64,000 nt of DNA from Epiperipatus broadwayi (GCA_028023455.1 JAQFVV010012572.1:1550001-1614000); one strand, 5' to 3'; positions 1 through 12,640 are shown, numbered from the stretch's first letter. The notes: generated from the sequence alone by a model not told the origin. Program-made: numbers and translations.

Positions 1-137
1 ATGCAGTAGAGATTAGAAAGCCTAGACAAGGGTTCAAACTAGGATCATGGAGGTAGTGATACCCCTGTAGATGCTGGTTGAGAGTGCCTGCTTGGTCATT
101 TGGCCTTGAGGGCAGTTATACATGTTTGACCATTACA
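1..137 (+). repeat. 3' end of an LTR, related to 23455-23594
   Basis: The stretch is clearly similar along its length to 23455-23594: both contain GAAAGCCTAGAC, GGGTTCAAACTAGGA, ATGCTGGTTGAG and GTGCCTGCTTGGTC and end TGTTTGACCATTACA. A CA end followed by a primer-binding-like site here makes it the end of the 5' LTR of the Gypsy element. Its start is left of the window. Confidence 0.65.
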
Positions 138-155
138 GGTTTTTTTTATAGAATA

Positions 156-173
156 TGGCACCCAATGTGGGGC
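156..173 (+). other. Primer-binding-site-like sequence
   Basis: TGGCACCCAATGTGGGGC resembles the TGGCGCCCAACGTGGGGC-type stretch found just after 5' LTRs of many Gypsy elements and retroviruses, with two transitions that could be decay. It lies 18 bp after the LTR end. The primer tRNA was not determined. Confidence 0.55.
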
Positions 174-781
174 TTTAGATTCACTTGTCATATGACCCTG
201 AGAATGTCTAAATATATTAACCAAAAATGGTATGACCCCAGGTTGTATATAAAATTACATGCCACACAATCATTGCTATGCAACCTACTATAGACAAACT
301 AAGACTAATATTGCCATTAGAGGGTCATAGCACAGATTTCTATATAACAAAACTAAATGTAAGAATGAAAGTAGCTCAATATCCCACCCCTTCTTACCAA
401 CAACTGCCAAGATAATTGGCACTAAAAGAAATGACGCTAAATGCAAGGTCAGAGGCTTGCTATATAGCAAGTGATCCCACAGCTATAAACAGAAGAGAAG
501 CTTGGTAAAACATTTCCAAAAACTGTACACTATAGGCAATTTGCATAAATTTACATAAGGCTGTAACACAACAATCTCTCACTTAGTAATGAGCTATGAT
601 TTAAATTTCTTGAAAGTGCTCAGACTGCTAATTTAGGATTAATTATATAGCTTCATTACATGTGCATAAACCACAATTATAGAGTTAAGTTATTAATCTA
701 AATAGAAAATTACTTCATGCAGTTTTGAGATTTATAGACATATTTTGAAATGTTTTTTTGGCATTCTGATTAGTGATGATG

Positions 782-814
<33 letters not shown>

Positions 815-1959
815 ACAGATGGCCCACACAGTTGGAGCTAGTGCATATCCACATATACATGCAAATAAAAATAAGGTACCATTATTCAAAAAGATTTCTA
901 TATATTTCTTTTTCAGGTGGATAATGATCAAAGATCAATAAATAAATGACAAAATGTAAAATAATAAATAAAATATGATGAGGAATGGCGATGAAAAATT
1001 TTAATTAAGGCAGACAGTATAGAAGGGAAATTGTTTTCAGCATATTAAACTTGAGCAGGGTAAGGGGCTGGAACTGAGCATAACACCACAAATGAATGAT
1101 ATAGAGGAAGTGGACTAATGACTTAAAGAGTAAAAGTAAAAAAAAAGCCACAAATGGAAGATAGCAATACTGAATAGGAAGGAAGGTCAGACAAGGTCCA
1201 GAGATAGTAACATTCAGAGCAGAGCCTGGGGAAAACCTGAATGAACATTTAGAAAAGTTTAAAATATATTTTCCATTTGTGTTAACTCAATGATATGTAA
1301 CAAGTAATAGTGGCCAAGAAGCATTTGGATAAAATGGCATGATATTGGCGGGAAGGTATCAGATACCAATTGAGCATATTTCAGGGTTACATGATGGCAT
1401 TGTTGAGAACTTTCTGGTGTAAGGAATGGCAATATCAGATCCATAAGATATATCAGGAAAAGTATGAGCAAAGATGGGGAACCTTAGTCAGTTTTTCATA
1501 AGGCAAATAACAATCCTGAAATTGTTAGCATGGACAGGTGCAACCTGCCACAGAATGTACAAGCAAGCAATTATAATTATCAACTCACCAACCAGCATTC
1601 AGGATGCAATTGAGTTATTCACAAAGGTTGAGTGCATGAGACAATAATCAGTCCATGAGGGAAGCTGGAGGCTGAACTACTCATGAGCAATGACCAAAGG
1701 ATGAAAAGGGGAGAATATGAGATACTACTGACATATGCTATAATGGGATGAGGGGACTAACAAGTGAGGTGCAGTAGTATATATATTTCATCAGCAATCT
1801 AAGAAAAGGAGGCTTCAGGAGTAGTTACCCTAACCACCAATCCCCAATGGTCCAGGCAGAGGTAGAACAGGTACCTGTCCTCATCTTACTGACTACCAGA
1901 AGCCAGGCATCACTGATATCAAAAAGAGTTGGGGTACAAACAAAGAAGAAAAAAACCTT

Positions 1960-2700
1960 GATCATGCCAGCTTACACTATGCCAGTCACTTTAGCAAATG
2001 GAAAAGGAGCCATGTAGTTTTGATATTGGAGGGATTGATCCACAGCACAGTCATGGATCAGACTTTCCCAGCTAACATGGGGGGAATACTAGAACATGAA
2101 CAAGAAATGTTATTTCTCAACCAGAAAACCTTCCACTTTGAGAAAAAAAAGGATATCACCCTCATCAAATGCTATGTGTACAGAATCGCAGCACTTAGGG
2201 ATGATCAATGAGAAGAAACAAAAACCACTCATGCTTACCAATGAAGAGATATATGGAAGGAAGTGCTAACCAACTATGCCCAGGTGTTCTTCAACACTCC
2301 ATGAACCATTCTGGCATATACTCACCATATAAGAGTACAGAAAAAAACTTCCAAATGAAAAGCCATCCCATCCCATTTCAATACTGGGTGAAAGTGGAAA
2401 GCCAATTGAGACAGATGGTTGAATGGGGGGGTGATAGGAAAAAAACATTGCCCGACAATAATCCTCTCAGGGTGGTGAGAAAAAAATGGCTGCATCCGAC
2501 TATGTCTGGATACATGGAAATTAAACATCACAATACCAGAGATAATCCATCACAATACCAGAGAGAGATACTCCACAACTGATTCAGAAAGTTCTCATGT
2601 GCCTAGCAGATAAACAGGTATTCTCCATCTTTGACTTGATATCTAGATATTGGAAGATTAGATTGGACCCTCAGAACCTCCAGTACAAGGCTTTCAAATA
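1960..2700 (+). pseudogene. Gypsy pol remnant: protease linker and start of reverse transcriptase
   Basis: At 1980-2165 a decayed stretch (ILEGLIHSTVMDQTF) aligns with the protease-linker of the minus-strand Gypsy copy (ILILKGLVHNAILGSEF). From about 2265 three frames patch together into the RT fingers: a QVFFNTP.TILAYTHHIRV stretch, then SHPIPFQYWVKVESQLRQM, then NNPLRVVRKK, followed by a SIFDL.S.YWQIRLD-like stretch up to 2700, where the TIR element cuts it. Frame changes and stops occur every 30-80 codons. Confidence 0.7.
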
Positions 2701-3945
2701 CACCTGGGTCTCTTTTTACGTGGACTTATTTAACATGATTTTGAAGTTACACGATTAATGTTTCACTGCAAGTCAACCTCCAAAAATGCGCTATTACTTT
2801 AAATAATAAATTTCACGCACTTACATTATATTGAAAGTAATAGCACATTATTGGAATTCGACTTTTATCTTAGTAATTTATATATTTTCAGTGCTTTATA
2901 ATAGTAAGATTTTATGTAATAATGAAATTAAAATCATGATTTCCACATTTTTATGTATACACACATTAAATTTTACAAGATTATAATGTAAATTTGTTCA
3001 AACATTATGCGTGTTAATTTTGCATTTTAAATCACATTCTGTTTTTGCTTTTTAAAAAAGAACGTAATCAATTATTATTTTCTTATTAATGACACTAATC
3101 ATTAACGTGCTTTACAAGATTATAATGAAAATTTGTTCAAACATTGTGCGTGTTAATTTTGCATTTTAAATCACATTCTGTTTTTGCTTTTTAAAAAAGA
3201 ACGTAATCTATTATTATTTTCTTATAATGACACTAATCATTAATGTGCTTTACAAGATTATAATGTAAATTTGTTCAAACATTGTGCGTGTTAATTTTGC
3301 ATTTTAAATCACATTCTGTTTTTGCTTTTTAAAAAAGAACGTAATCAATTATTATTTTCTTATTAATGACACTAATCATTAACGTGCTCTTAAATTCCAA
3401 CGAGAGCTAAATGGTTGCATGTCTGGATATTGCGAGCTTCATAAACAATTAATAAAATCATCATCTCAAAGATTAATTACTAATTACGTTGTCACCAGAA
3501 AATCATTAACACAACATGAGGGTGAAGTTGGTGCTAGTTGTATTTCCTCTTGAGAAGAATCTGATTTTTTTACCAATTTGCAAACGAACTTGTTTATCGA
3601 TAATAATTAAAATGTGTATAAAAAAATGTAAATTACTGTACAGTATATTATGCATAAAAATATATTATTTTGAATAATATTAAATATTATAGTTAAAAAA
3701 AGTTTGTCTTGCATCAATTTTTTTCAAATTTGAATTTTTTATTAGTCATATTTTATTTCCTTATTTTTTTTTTTTTGCACGAATTTTAAAGTAATTTTAC
3801 GTTGGTGCTTTGCTTTTACGTAAATTTTGAAAAATAACAGACCGCATCCCCTCCTTTTCAATGTAAGTTACGTCTATTTTTGTGCGATTTCGTTTGCACG
3901 TGTTTTCTGAGGAACCTATCTATCACGTAAAATGAGACCCAGGTG
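2701..3945. mobile_element. Non-autonomous TIR element (1245 bp) inserted in the Gypsy RT
   Basis: The ends are inverted repeats: CACCTGGGTCTC then TTTTACGTG on the left, and the reverse complement on the right, 21 of 22 identical. They are flanked by TA on both sides, as a TA target duplication. Gypsy RT coding sequence stops at the left end and resumes after the right end. Inside are three direct repeats (2974-3389) and no ORF of note. The superfamily is not recognised; a TA duplication fits Tc1/mariner-like mobilisation but the terminal sequence is not one I know. Confidence 0.8.
2974..3389. repeat. Three tandem copies of a 138-139-bp unit
   Basis: Units start at 2974, 3113 and 3251 with TACAAGATTATAATG and differ by only a few bases (ATTATGCG or ATTGTGCG; TAATCAATT or TAATCTATT). 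The high identity suggests recent amplification inside the TIR element. No spacer/repeat structure of a CRISPR kind is present, because the whole unit repeats. Confidence 0.9.
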
Positions 3946-3947
3946 TA

Positions 3948-4860
3948 TATCAGCTTTATATTAGCTAAACATAAAGGTTCAACAGATGCTATTTAGCCTC
4001 ATTAACAATGGGGCAGGATTATCAAGATATCTAGATATGGTACTATCTGTGAAAATAGTATCTTATGACAATAGCATTATCATTGTATTAAGGGATATGG
4101 AGTAATATCTCAGACATATGCGATAATTTCTGGAAGAAATGCTGGAATAAACACGTAACAGTGAATTTGTCCAAAAGCCAATTCACAATGCAAGAAATTA
4201 CTTTCTTGAAATACTTGGTCATCGGGAAAGGGATATGCCTGCACCTAGACAAAATAACTGCCATTGAGAATTTTTCCTGACTTATCAACAGAAAACAGGT
4301 GCAATCATTCGTAGGGATTTACACTTTCTATCACAGTAATAAAAACCTAGCCAAAGACACCACATCTATAGTGAAGCTGTTGCCAAAAGATAGTAGATGG
4401 AGATGGTCTGAGGTACAAGATAAAGAATTTCAAAAAATAAAGCAATAATCCCCTGAGAAATCATGATACATCACCCCAATTTTTCATGGTCATTTTATCT
4501 CTAGACATAGAACAGTGAGGAGAAACTAGGAGTGATTTCATTTCAAATAGGAGAATGAGCAGAAGGTATTATATTTTTGCAGTAGGATCCTCAAAAACAT
4601 GAAAAAAGGTATGCAATTATCAAACAGGAGATGTTAGCAATAGTACGGGCATGTCACCAATTCAAAAAATTCCTCCTGGGATCCAAGCTGATTATTATTA
4701 GAGACTACCACTGTTTAGAATTCCTCAACAAGGGATATCTAACAAATGACTGCCTTATCTGATGGAGTCTGAATCGGCAAAAATTTGATTTCCAGGTGCT
4801 TTATTGCCCAGGAACAGATAATATCATAGCTGATATCTTGAGCCATCATCTAGTTAATAT
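3948..4860 (+). pseudogene. Gypsy pol remnant: end of reverse transcriptase and RNase H
   Basis: After the TIR element the RT resumes. At 4110-4270 a thumb-region stretch reads VNLSKSQFTMQEITFLKYLV, which is the usual 'nlsKcqf...v.fLG' block. RNase H is seen at 4440-4860, ending in FQVLYCPGTDNIIADILSHH, the conserved end of the Gypsy RNase H. The YxDD box region (4025-4075) is disrupted. A 60-70-residue ORF on the other strand here is a shadow. Confidence 0.75.
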
Positions 4861-5687
4861 TGAACCTCAGAACCCAACAAGGTAACTCTTACAGATCACA
4901 ATCATAACAACTACCAAGAATGACATTATACAACAAGAGTTATGGGATTTACAGCAGCAACAGGAAGTGGACCTCAAGTACAGACCCATAGTACAACAAA
5001 TAAAAACAAAGCTTCTGTCAGATGACAGTAACTCCGTACCACACAAGGAATCAGATACCAAATAAAAAACAGCATTCTGTTATTCCAGGAGAAAGCAATG
5101 GAAAGTTTTCATATCCAAAGAGGATGGTTATGCACTTCCATAAGTTGTGTGGATACTTGGACCCCAAAAAAAGAGGCAGCACTACGCCAGCAATTACATT
5201 GGGAGGGAACTCATTCCTATATCCTGTCCATATTTCAAAAGTAACATAAACTCCCTAACAGCTGCTATACAGGAGTGAATACACCCATTAGAATGGAAGG
5301 CCCAAATAAAATCTTGGCAATAGACCACTATGAGTCCTTATCATACAGATGATTTAGATAACTGTTGATAACATATGACATCTTTTCGAAATATGTTGCA
5401 GCCCCAGTATATCAAGCAGATTCCCAGAGCACCATTTAGACAACAAAAGCAATTCATCAATATAGGAAGACTGGCCAGAATCTTATCCGACCATGGGACA
5501 GCATTTACATCCAATCAGTGTAAAACATTGATAAAGCAAAATACCATATAGCACATGCTAACGTCTATAAGGAACCCATAATCCAACACTTGTGAAAGAG
5601 TTATGAGGGAGCAGAATAGACTGTTTAAAACCTATATAGAAAAAAACCATAAGGGATGGGTCAGGCAGACAGCAGATTATTAAGTAC
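4861..5687 (+). pseudogene. Gypsy integrase remnant, 5' half
   Basis: Patched frames give a DHYESL / TYDIFSKYVAAPV stretch (start of the catalytic core with the first acidic residue) and a TGQNLIRPWDSIYIQS remnant where the second acidic motif (SDxGxxF) is expected. Then a KNHKGWVRQTADY-like segment runs up to the insertion at 5688. Stops are frequent; the enzyme cannot be functional. Confidence 0.65.
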
Positions 5688-7902
5688 TGAAAAGATCCGG
5701 AGAATAGTACTTAACGTAATCTGCACTACAGGGCGCCATCTAGGCATTTGAACCTAGAAAAATTTATAAAGTAGGCAGATACGTAAGTCAAAAAAAAAAA
5801 AATTTTTTTTTAAATTTTGATTCCGGTCGTTAGCCCATGTCACTAGCTCAGTGGAATAGCAGAGATTTAATAATATAATATAAGAATATATATATAAGAG
5901 GAATAAAATAAGCCACTGCCAGTAATTAACATACAAACATTTATTTATGCACATATATATAAGATTTAAAATTATTTTAGTATTAGTTTTACATTTTAAC
6001 ATTTAACATTATTTTTAACTTTGATTTTTGACTTTAATTTACATTTAATTACTATTATATTCTAATTTTACATTTTAATTAAGTTCGCACAGATAAATTT
6101 ATGAAAGCTTGTTTATAATGTTGAATATAGATCGGTTACATAGATTTCACGGTCAAAAACATTTCAAAGTAAACATAAACGATCAAAATACAAAATTATT
6201 GATTACTGACAATTGCGGAGGGAAATTTATACGTAACCCAATAGTATTCACAATAAGATACTTGCATTGTCACCAATAACTTAAAAGACATCCGAATAAA
6301 TACATTTTAGATACTCACCGTAAGGTATCATTATTTATCGAATGTCTATATATTTTGATCAAATATGAAAACCCAAAACATACTTAACCGATAACCAATC
6401 CATGCAAGCGTCTATAAACAACTTAAATTTAATGCATTTTTATTTAGGGTCAAGTATGAATAGACCACATAGATTTGCATTTGAAAATAAAATATTCTGT
6501 CCCTATTTAACCTTAGGCTAAAATTCGCAGTCAAACTGGCATCAATCCATCTGATACATCGATGTATTCAATGTAATACGGAATACGGCAGCACCAAAAA
6601 GGTTAAGAGAAGATATTGACTCTCATTAGACAGGAATATTACTTCTATCTAACAAGAAGAACAATAAAAAAAAAACTCCATAGAAAGGAACTGCATTCTC
6701 CGTCTTATAATTCCTTCCATAGGCAAACGGGTGAGTGCGGCGTATATATAAACGATTCTGCCAGTAGCGAATCTCCGACTACATCTACTAACTACATCAA
6801 TATATCCAATCCATTGACCCAATTTAACAACGAAACAAATAACCTAAGATTACCCTCCCCTAATATAACTCTACAAATCTATACAGCCATTCACGCCCGA
6901 CTTAAGTTTAACATTGATATATTTTAATTTATCAGAAAACAGAAATCATAAATAACCTTAAAGAACAAAGTTATATAAATGGAAATGATTTTAAATAAAT
7001 AACTAACAAATACATCAAATAACATTATTAATGAAGAATTTAGTTTGGTCAGATAGGATTCTATTGCATTATTTACTAAAAAGTTTTAAAATTTAGAGTT
7101 CTTATTGTTTCAAGTGAATATAAAGTTCTTACGATTTTTAAAATGTCCAACTTTATCCGTTGCTTGCCATGAACGTGAATTCCCACGCCGTCCTAAAGAG
7201 GTTAATGTTCTGAAGGCCGATTTATTTATCCATCCGGAGATTTTTGCTTTAACTAGTCCTCAATGTATAAAACGATAGTTCATTTCTCTTTCTTTCCTAG
7301 CAAAACTGAAGGGATTGAATCGTGCGTCTTTTTTCAATCCCTTCTCCTTCACTTCCGCACTAACACATATCTCTCACATCGTAATAAATCATTAACTAAC
7401 TAATAATTTCCAAACTTGTCCTTTTTATATTAATGTGAAGGATTGAATTTACATTACGTCACCGATGCGATGGTCCTTTCGCTGCGGTCCGATTCCATAG
7501 GGATTTCTTCTTATTTGCTAACAGTTTCTATTGTTTTCCTATCTGACCGATGTTTTTACATTTAAATGCCCAAGGCTGGTTTACATTTGACTAATTAAAT
7601 TTATCATTTCCATTTCTGATTAATTAACCTGTTTTCCAAATCAAAGATATATTTTTATCTCTAAATCTTTTTAAGTTTTTGTTTTTAAAATACCTTTTCT
7701 ATTTTTAATACAGTTTTATTTTAATATTTTTTATTTTTTTTTTATCTGTGCGATTTAATATATACGAGTTTAAGATGATATTTAATTTCAATTTTTAATT
7801 CTTAAAGAAAATTTTTAAACACGAACTTTTTAATTTACTTTCATGTTTAATAAATAAATAAAAAAAAAAAAAGCAATGTAACGAACGTCTGTGCTTGTTA
7901 CA
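5688..7902. mobile_element. LTR-like insertion (2215 bp), probable solo LTR, in the integrase
   Basis: The ends are TGAAAAG...CTTGTTACA (TG..CA) and are flanked by GTAC at 5684-5687 and 7903-7906, a 4-bp target duplication as expected for Gypsy-type integrases. If the insertion is removed, the Gypsy frame reads QIIKYINMIINESTRFP without a break across the site. Inside are a TATA-like TATATATAA at about 6742, a second TATAAAA near 7266, and only one short ORF (6616-6927) with no recognised domain. The length is large for a solo LTR; a non-autonomous element cannot be excluded. Confidence 0.7.
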
Positions 7903-8335
7903 GTACATTAACATGATAATCAATGAATCCACCAGATTCCCTCTAAACCAACTACACTTCGGTATGCCAGATGCAAGATCGCTAAAAAAAAACCTGCCCA
8001 TACTAAAGGAATCCATCAATAGAAATGTAGACCAAGCAGAAGCAAGAAAATGATTGGCACAAATGGCCGAATGGAGAAGAAAAAGGAGACTAACAAACCC
8101 AACCTGTTTTGAATTGGGGGATTGAGTATGGATACAAACTAATCAAATAAGTAATATGCTAAGGAACCAATATAAGAAGTTCCTTCCATTGTATAATGGT
8201 CCATATATTCTAAGAGAGAAATGTGAAGACAATGCCTTCTTATTAGAAGGGCCAAAAGGATTAAAAGGGTTATTCAATGCCAAAAGCCTTAAAACATACC
8301 ATGGCCGACTGTATGATCCAGGTGGACACCAATAG
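7903..8335 (+). pseudogene. Gypsy integrase remnant, C-terminal end
   Basis: From 7907 a nearly open frame reads INMIINESTRFPLNQLHFGMP, then a basic helix region, then a YNGPYILREKCEDNAFLLEG stretch and KTYHGRLYDPG at 8290-8325. This is the integrase C-terminal SH3-like domain of Gypsy elements. It ends with a stop at 8332-8334. Confidence 0.75.
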
Positions 8336-8340
8336 TAGAA

Positions 8341-9600
8341 AAGATAGGGAAGGATAGACTACCACCAATACAGAAATAAGAAATGATAAGATGACAAATG
8401 GATAGTAATATAGTAAGATAGTGAATGTAGAATAATTAGTATAAAAATGCATAACAAAAACACACAAATAGACTAACAAAAACACACAAATAGACCAACC
8501 AGCAGGAAACATAAGCAGTGATCACTCGATTCTATGAAGGGAAATGTTTTTTTTTTTTAGGATTTTTTTTTGGGGGGGTAACTGTGAGGATATGAGCAAT
8601 ACATTAATGCTCGCACATTAGCTTGCTTCATTTTCTTTAATTCCACCATCTTTCCCTTAAATTATCACACATATATAATCAACATGTGTAACTGTGTACT
8701 CATATTAAAATAGAAAGCAAACTAAAAGCAAACAAAGTAAAAAAAAATCAAGTTAATAAGATATAATTATATAAAATTAGGAGAACCATAAAATAAAGTT
8801 TGCTAATGGAATAAATCCATTAAAATCTGTTCGTAGTTGCACATGTGTAATGCAATTTTGAATTTTCAGATTTGCAATATTTGGTTTGTTTAATGCTGCT
8901 AGAAATCTACACAGTCTGCACGTGTGCTTTTACATCTTCATTTACATCTTTTTTTCTAGTTTCAAAAAATGTAAGTTTTATTTTTCTACAATAAAAATTG
9001 GAAAATTTTATGATAATTTTTGTAATCAACTAATTTGAATTTCTTTTTGCCTTTCACTTTTTTCCATTTTTATAGAATTGTGATTGCCCAGAAATTTACA
9101 TCGAAAATTTTTACCAATCTTGCCGATCAAATTGTTTTTATGAGTGAATGTTATTGGGTCAAGCTTTCCACTAGTAAGTATTCTATTTTATATATTTTTA
9201 AATTATTATTTGATAAAAAATATACGAAGAAATTATTATCGAAACTAACAAATAAAATATATAGTGATCAAAAAATAGCTCATGATTGTGTAAATTAAAT
9301 ATCATGAATTATCTGCACTTTTTAGCATGGTTATGGGCCTAGCCTCCAGATATCCAATATATAAATTAGATGATATGTGGAGTTTTGATATGAAACAGAG
9401 TACATATAATGAAGTTATAGAAGAATAAATATGAAAAAAGTGATTATACAGAAAGTGAATTATTGGTTTTCATGCTGGGTTTGGGAAAAGATAAAGGGAA
9501 TTTGGATATAAAAACCATAGAGTTGACAAAGATTATGTTGTGGAAATGAAATGGAGCCGAATATGGGGAAACTTAGAGTGGGGAATGGAAAATTAAGTGG
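8341..9600. other. No gene recognised; possible Gypsy 3' end
   Basis: There is a direct repeat of AAAACACACAAATAGACYAAC at 8457-8499 (two units), T and G runs at 8548-8578, then AT-rich sequence. The ORF at 9035-9298 has no recognised motif and unbiased composition, and I treat it as chance. From about 9300 the sequence leads into a piggyBac remnant, with weak coding-like stretches. Confidence 0.4.
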
Positions 9601-10318
9601 CTAACAGGTTTATCTGGGCATAACTGCTGAGATATTCTTGACTTTGTTTAAGGAGAAGCCACAGTACATCACATTTACTGGCCATAGTACTATGAAGCAA
9701 TATGAGCCCTCAAAACCTATAAATAGAGGATTCAAATGGTGGATGGGTGTAGATAGCTATAATGGATGTGTCTCATATGGAGTTGTATACAGGCATAGGG
9801 ACAACTTCAGATGCTGGCCAATGTCTGGAAACTTGAGCTATTTATCATAGTGAAAGTGAGAAAGGTGACATATCTCAAACATCACAACCCTTCTGCAGGA
9901 ATGTCAACTAGCATGCCAGCTTGGCCAAAGTCTCCCCATGTAGATTCTTATCAGTTAGTCATATTTGCATTTGGTTGCAGTATTATTTTAATCGTAAGCT
10001 ATCATTTTTGTAATAATCACTTGATTTTATATTTTAGATAAATTCTATCAAACAAGATGAAGTGTTTGCCATTAGCTGACAGATAGGATAATTAATACTA
10101 CATTGCATTGACTCTAAATCACTAACTTTTTATATACCTAAACTTTAATTATATAATGAATTTTGCATTTTGTTTTATTATTTTTTTTTGTATATAGTGA
10201 CTATGTTAGTAGTAATTTTTAATAAATTACAAACTTTATTGAAGTTCTTTATTATAATATTCAAATTATACTAATTATTGATACTAATTATTAACTATCT
10301 GTTATTAGGGATGACATA
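9600..10318 (+). pseudogene. piggyBac-derived transposase fragment, copy 1
   Basis: An open stretch at 9660-9800 reads ITFTGHSTMKQYEPSKPINR then GFKWWMGVDSYNGCVS. This is the 'FKGRSSLKQYMPLKPIKRG.KVW..ADS.NGY' block of piggyBac transposases (DDE_Tnp_1_7), which includes part of the catalytic core. The region down to 10318 is repeated at 15200-15812 and 17392-17500. It ends in ATTAGGG, as piggyBac ends do, but no TTAA follows. It is a fragment without catalytic integrity. Confidence 0.75.
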
Positions 10319-10359
10319 TGGTTTTAAAATCCTTGCATTATAGGTGCCTCTCTCCCCTT

Positions 10360-11560
10360 TATCATTTGCCAGTGTAAAAGCATTCGGCTTATTCTCTTTT
10401 ACTATGAGATATGGGCCTTCTTATGTATTTTGAAATTTCTTGAAAATGTGTCTGTCAGCATCACTGACTGGGTTACTTTTGACCCATACTTGATCCCCTA
10501 CTCTAAACCTAGTTGTCCCTATGGCCTGTCTTCATGCCCTTATCTCTGCACAATGTGCCAGTCATTCTTATGCTCTTTTCCAATCTGTCTCCCAATTGAT
10601 TTGCTCTGGAGCAACTGGTTACCTCGACTTGTATAATACCGGTACCAGTTGCCCAAAATGGAGCTGAATTGGAGAAAAGCCTGTCAATTCACTGTTTATC
10701 CAATATAATTTACAACTCGTGGCAGTTGTCTTGCCCACCCCTTATGGTCTGTTGAAGTATAAACCCTGAAAAGCCCTACCAATTCTCCCATAACCTGCTC
10801 ACAAGACATGCGGTACTCCAATTTTCCGACCAGCCTCGCCATTTCACAGATACAAAGAGTATACCATGAATGGACAATATGGCCTTGAGGTTTTCCTACC
10901 TTATTAAAGTACTATGTTTTTAATACTCTAACACTCTTCGCATTGGCTTGGGCTATTTGGTATATGGTTACTCATTTGTAGAATACATCTCATTCTTCAG
11001 TACCCAGGTAAAGAACCATAGAAATCTACTGCCACCAGGCCACTTGGTCTCTGAGGAATAATGGCTTGATGTGGACCTTCATAAAATCTGTTTAGCCATT
11101 TTGATTTTTCACAGGTTTTATACCCTTTTATTACCATGTCACATGCAGTCTCATCCCGTCCAGTAGAATCATGTTTTTAACAAATGTTCCATCTAATCTA
11201 CACATAGGGGTCTGTATATACAATGATACATCTAATTAATCTCTCTTGTAGTTCCTTTAATACAAACATTCTCCATTTGTCTTCATTTACATCAGCCAAG
11301 TTCCATAATATTCATTTGCTCAGACAATATCTCACATCCTATTTCTTCTCTATCTTCCTCCCTGATTCCCCAATGTTGAGTTCCAGTAGCCTATCCATAA
11401 TGCGCCTGTAGGTAGCATCTTGTCTCTGTCGCTCCCTTACATGTCTTAAGTCTCCTACAGATTCATCCTCTATCATCCCCATTGTTGCTATAATGATATC
11501 ATCTACCTGTGTAATTTGATAATGAGGGGCCCAGGTTCCGGATCAAAGTATCCATTACCA
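10360..11560 (-). pseudogene. Gypsy integrase remnant
   Basis: Near 10530-10430 on the minus strand the C-terminal domain reads VGDQVWVKS-like, then NPVSDADRHIFKKF with frame changes, followed by a GPYLIVKE-like end. Upstream, zinc-finger and core regions are too decayed to place. The plus-strand ORF at 10430-10636 is a shadow of this. Confidence 0.6.
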
Positions 11561-11936
11561 CATATTCTGCACCTCTACAATACTGGATGGAGTAATTAAA
11601 CTCTTGGAGGAAGAGGCTCCATCATATTACTGGACTATTTGAGAGGTAACTATGGTTCAAGAACTCCAGACTCTTATGATCCGATCTCACAATTACCTCT
11701 TATCCAACAAGAAAGTACCTAAATTTCTGAAAATGTCGAAACCACAGTTAGGGCCTCTTTTCTGGACCTCATAGTGAACAGTTGCTAAAATACAATACTC
11801 CATATCTACCATCTTCTTGTTTCTGCATTAAGGTGGCTCCCAGCCTGTATCCACTACTAACTGCCTGTATGATGAATGGTTAACGGAAATCTGGTACATG
11901 AGCATGACCTCATTTAAAAAATTCTCTTGGATCCTG

Positions 11937-12640
11937 CTAAAACCTGTTTCTTGGTTTTGTTCCCATTTTCTCTTTGATCCTCCTAAAACTTGTTTTCCCA
12001 TTTCGATGGTGTATCTTTCCGTAATAATTGTATGAGTGGTTCCATGTCTGTGGGGAAATTCTCATAGAATTTACTGTAGAATGTGCATACCCAGGAATGA
12101 TCTGACTGTTTTTTATTACTAGGTGTGGGAAATGATCTAATAGCTTAGATTTTCTCTGGATGTGGCTTGATGCCTTTATCACTGAGCAAGTGCCCTAAAA
12201 AATTCACTACTGTAGCTACTATCTGGCTTTTCTGTAGATTAATTCTAATGTTTTTATCCTAACATTCTTGCAGAAATAATTTCAGGTGTTGTACATGTTC
12301 TTCCATGTCTTTTGACACAATTATAACATCATCTATATGTATATGGTTTCAAATTCTTTATTTCTTCTTTTAGTATGCAGTCCAAGCATTTTAATAATCT
12401 TGCTCCACTATTCTGCAACCCAAAGGGTATTCTATTAAAGTGGTATGACTTTTCATTGTATCGAAGGGTCGTATATTTACAATCAGCTTGATGTAGCCTT
12501 ATTTGCCAATAGCTGGCAGCCAGCATTGAGAACACTCTCTTGCCTCAAAATGTTAACAGGTCATTAAGCAGCAGAGGTATATTTTGGCCGGGTCATGTGA
12601 TTTTATTTAATTGCCTAGCATAAAACAGTCTTATCGAGTT
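11937..12640 (-). pseudogene. Gypsy reverse transcriptase remnant
   Basis: In order on the minus strand: MFSMLAASYWQIRLHQADCK (12535-12476), KSYHFNRIPFGLQNSGARLL (fingers/palm), HIHIDDVIIVSKDMEEHV at about 12345-12290 (the YxDD box with H for Y), NLQKSQIVATVVNFLGHLLS, and a GIKPHPEKI..IRSFPTP stretch with FYSKFYENFP. This is a complete motif series of a Gypsy RT, with at least two frameshifts and several stops. Confidence 0.85.

Larger units (their letters stand above)
1..8340 (+). mobile_element. Degenerate Ty3/Gypsy retrotransposon, interrupted by two insertions
   Basis: Order on the plus strand: end of a 5' LTR (1-137), primer-binding-like site (156-173), a gag-sized region with no clear protein (about 180-1980), a protease-linker remnant, reverse transcriptase, RNase H and integrase. 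All frames carry many stops and shifts, so it is not active. It is split at 2701-3945 by a TIR element and at 5688-7902 by an LTR-like element. No env-like frame is seen between the integrase end and 8580. A T/G-rich tract at 8548-8578 followed by TGTGAGG at 8583 could mark the polypurine tract and a 3' LTR, but I could not confirm similarity to 1-137. Confidence 0.8.

Noticed and set aside
2974-3389. CRISPR-like array
   Set aside because: The whole 139-bp unit repeats with no alternating unique spacers, in a eukaryotic transposon.
5843-5853. Pol III A box TAGCTCAGTGG as a SINE head
   Set aside because: No B box within the next 60 bp and no repeat copy elsewhere in the window.
1-8340. Endogenous retrovirus with envelope gene
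   Set aside because: No env-sized or env-like frame after the integrase; the order and motifs fit a plain Ty3/Gypsy retrotransposon.
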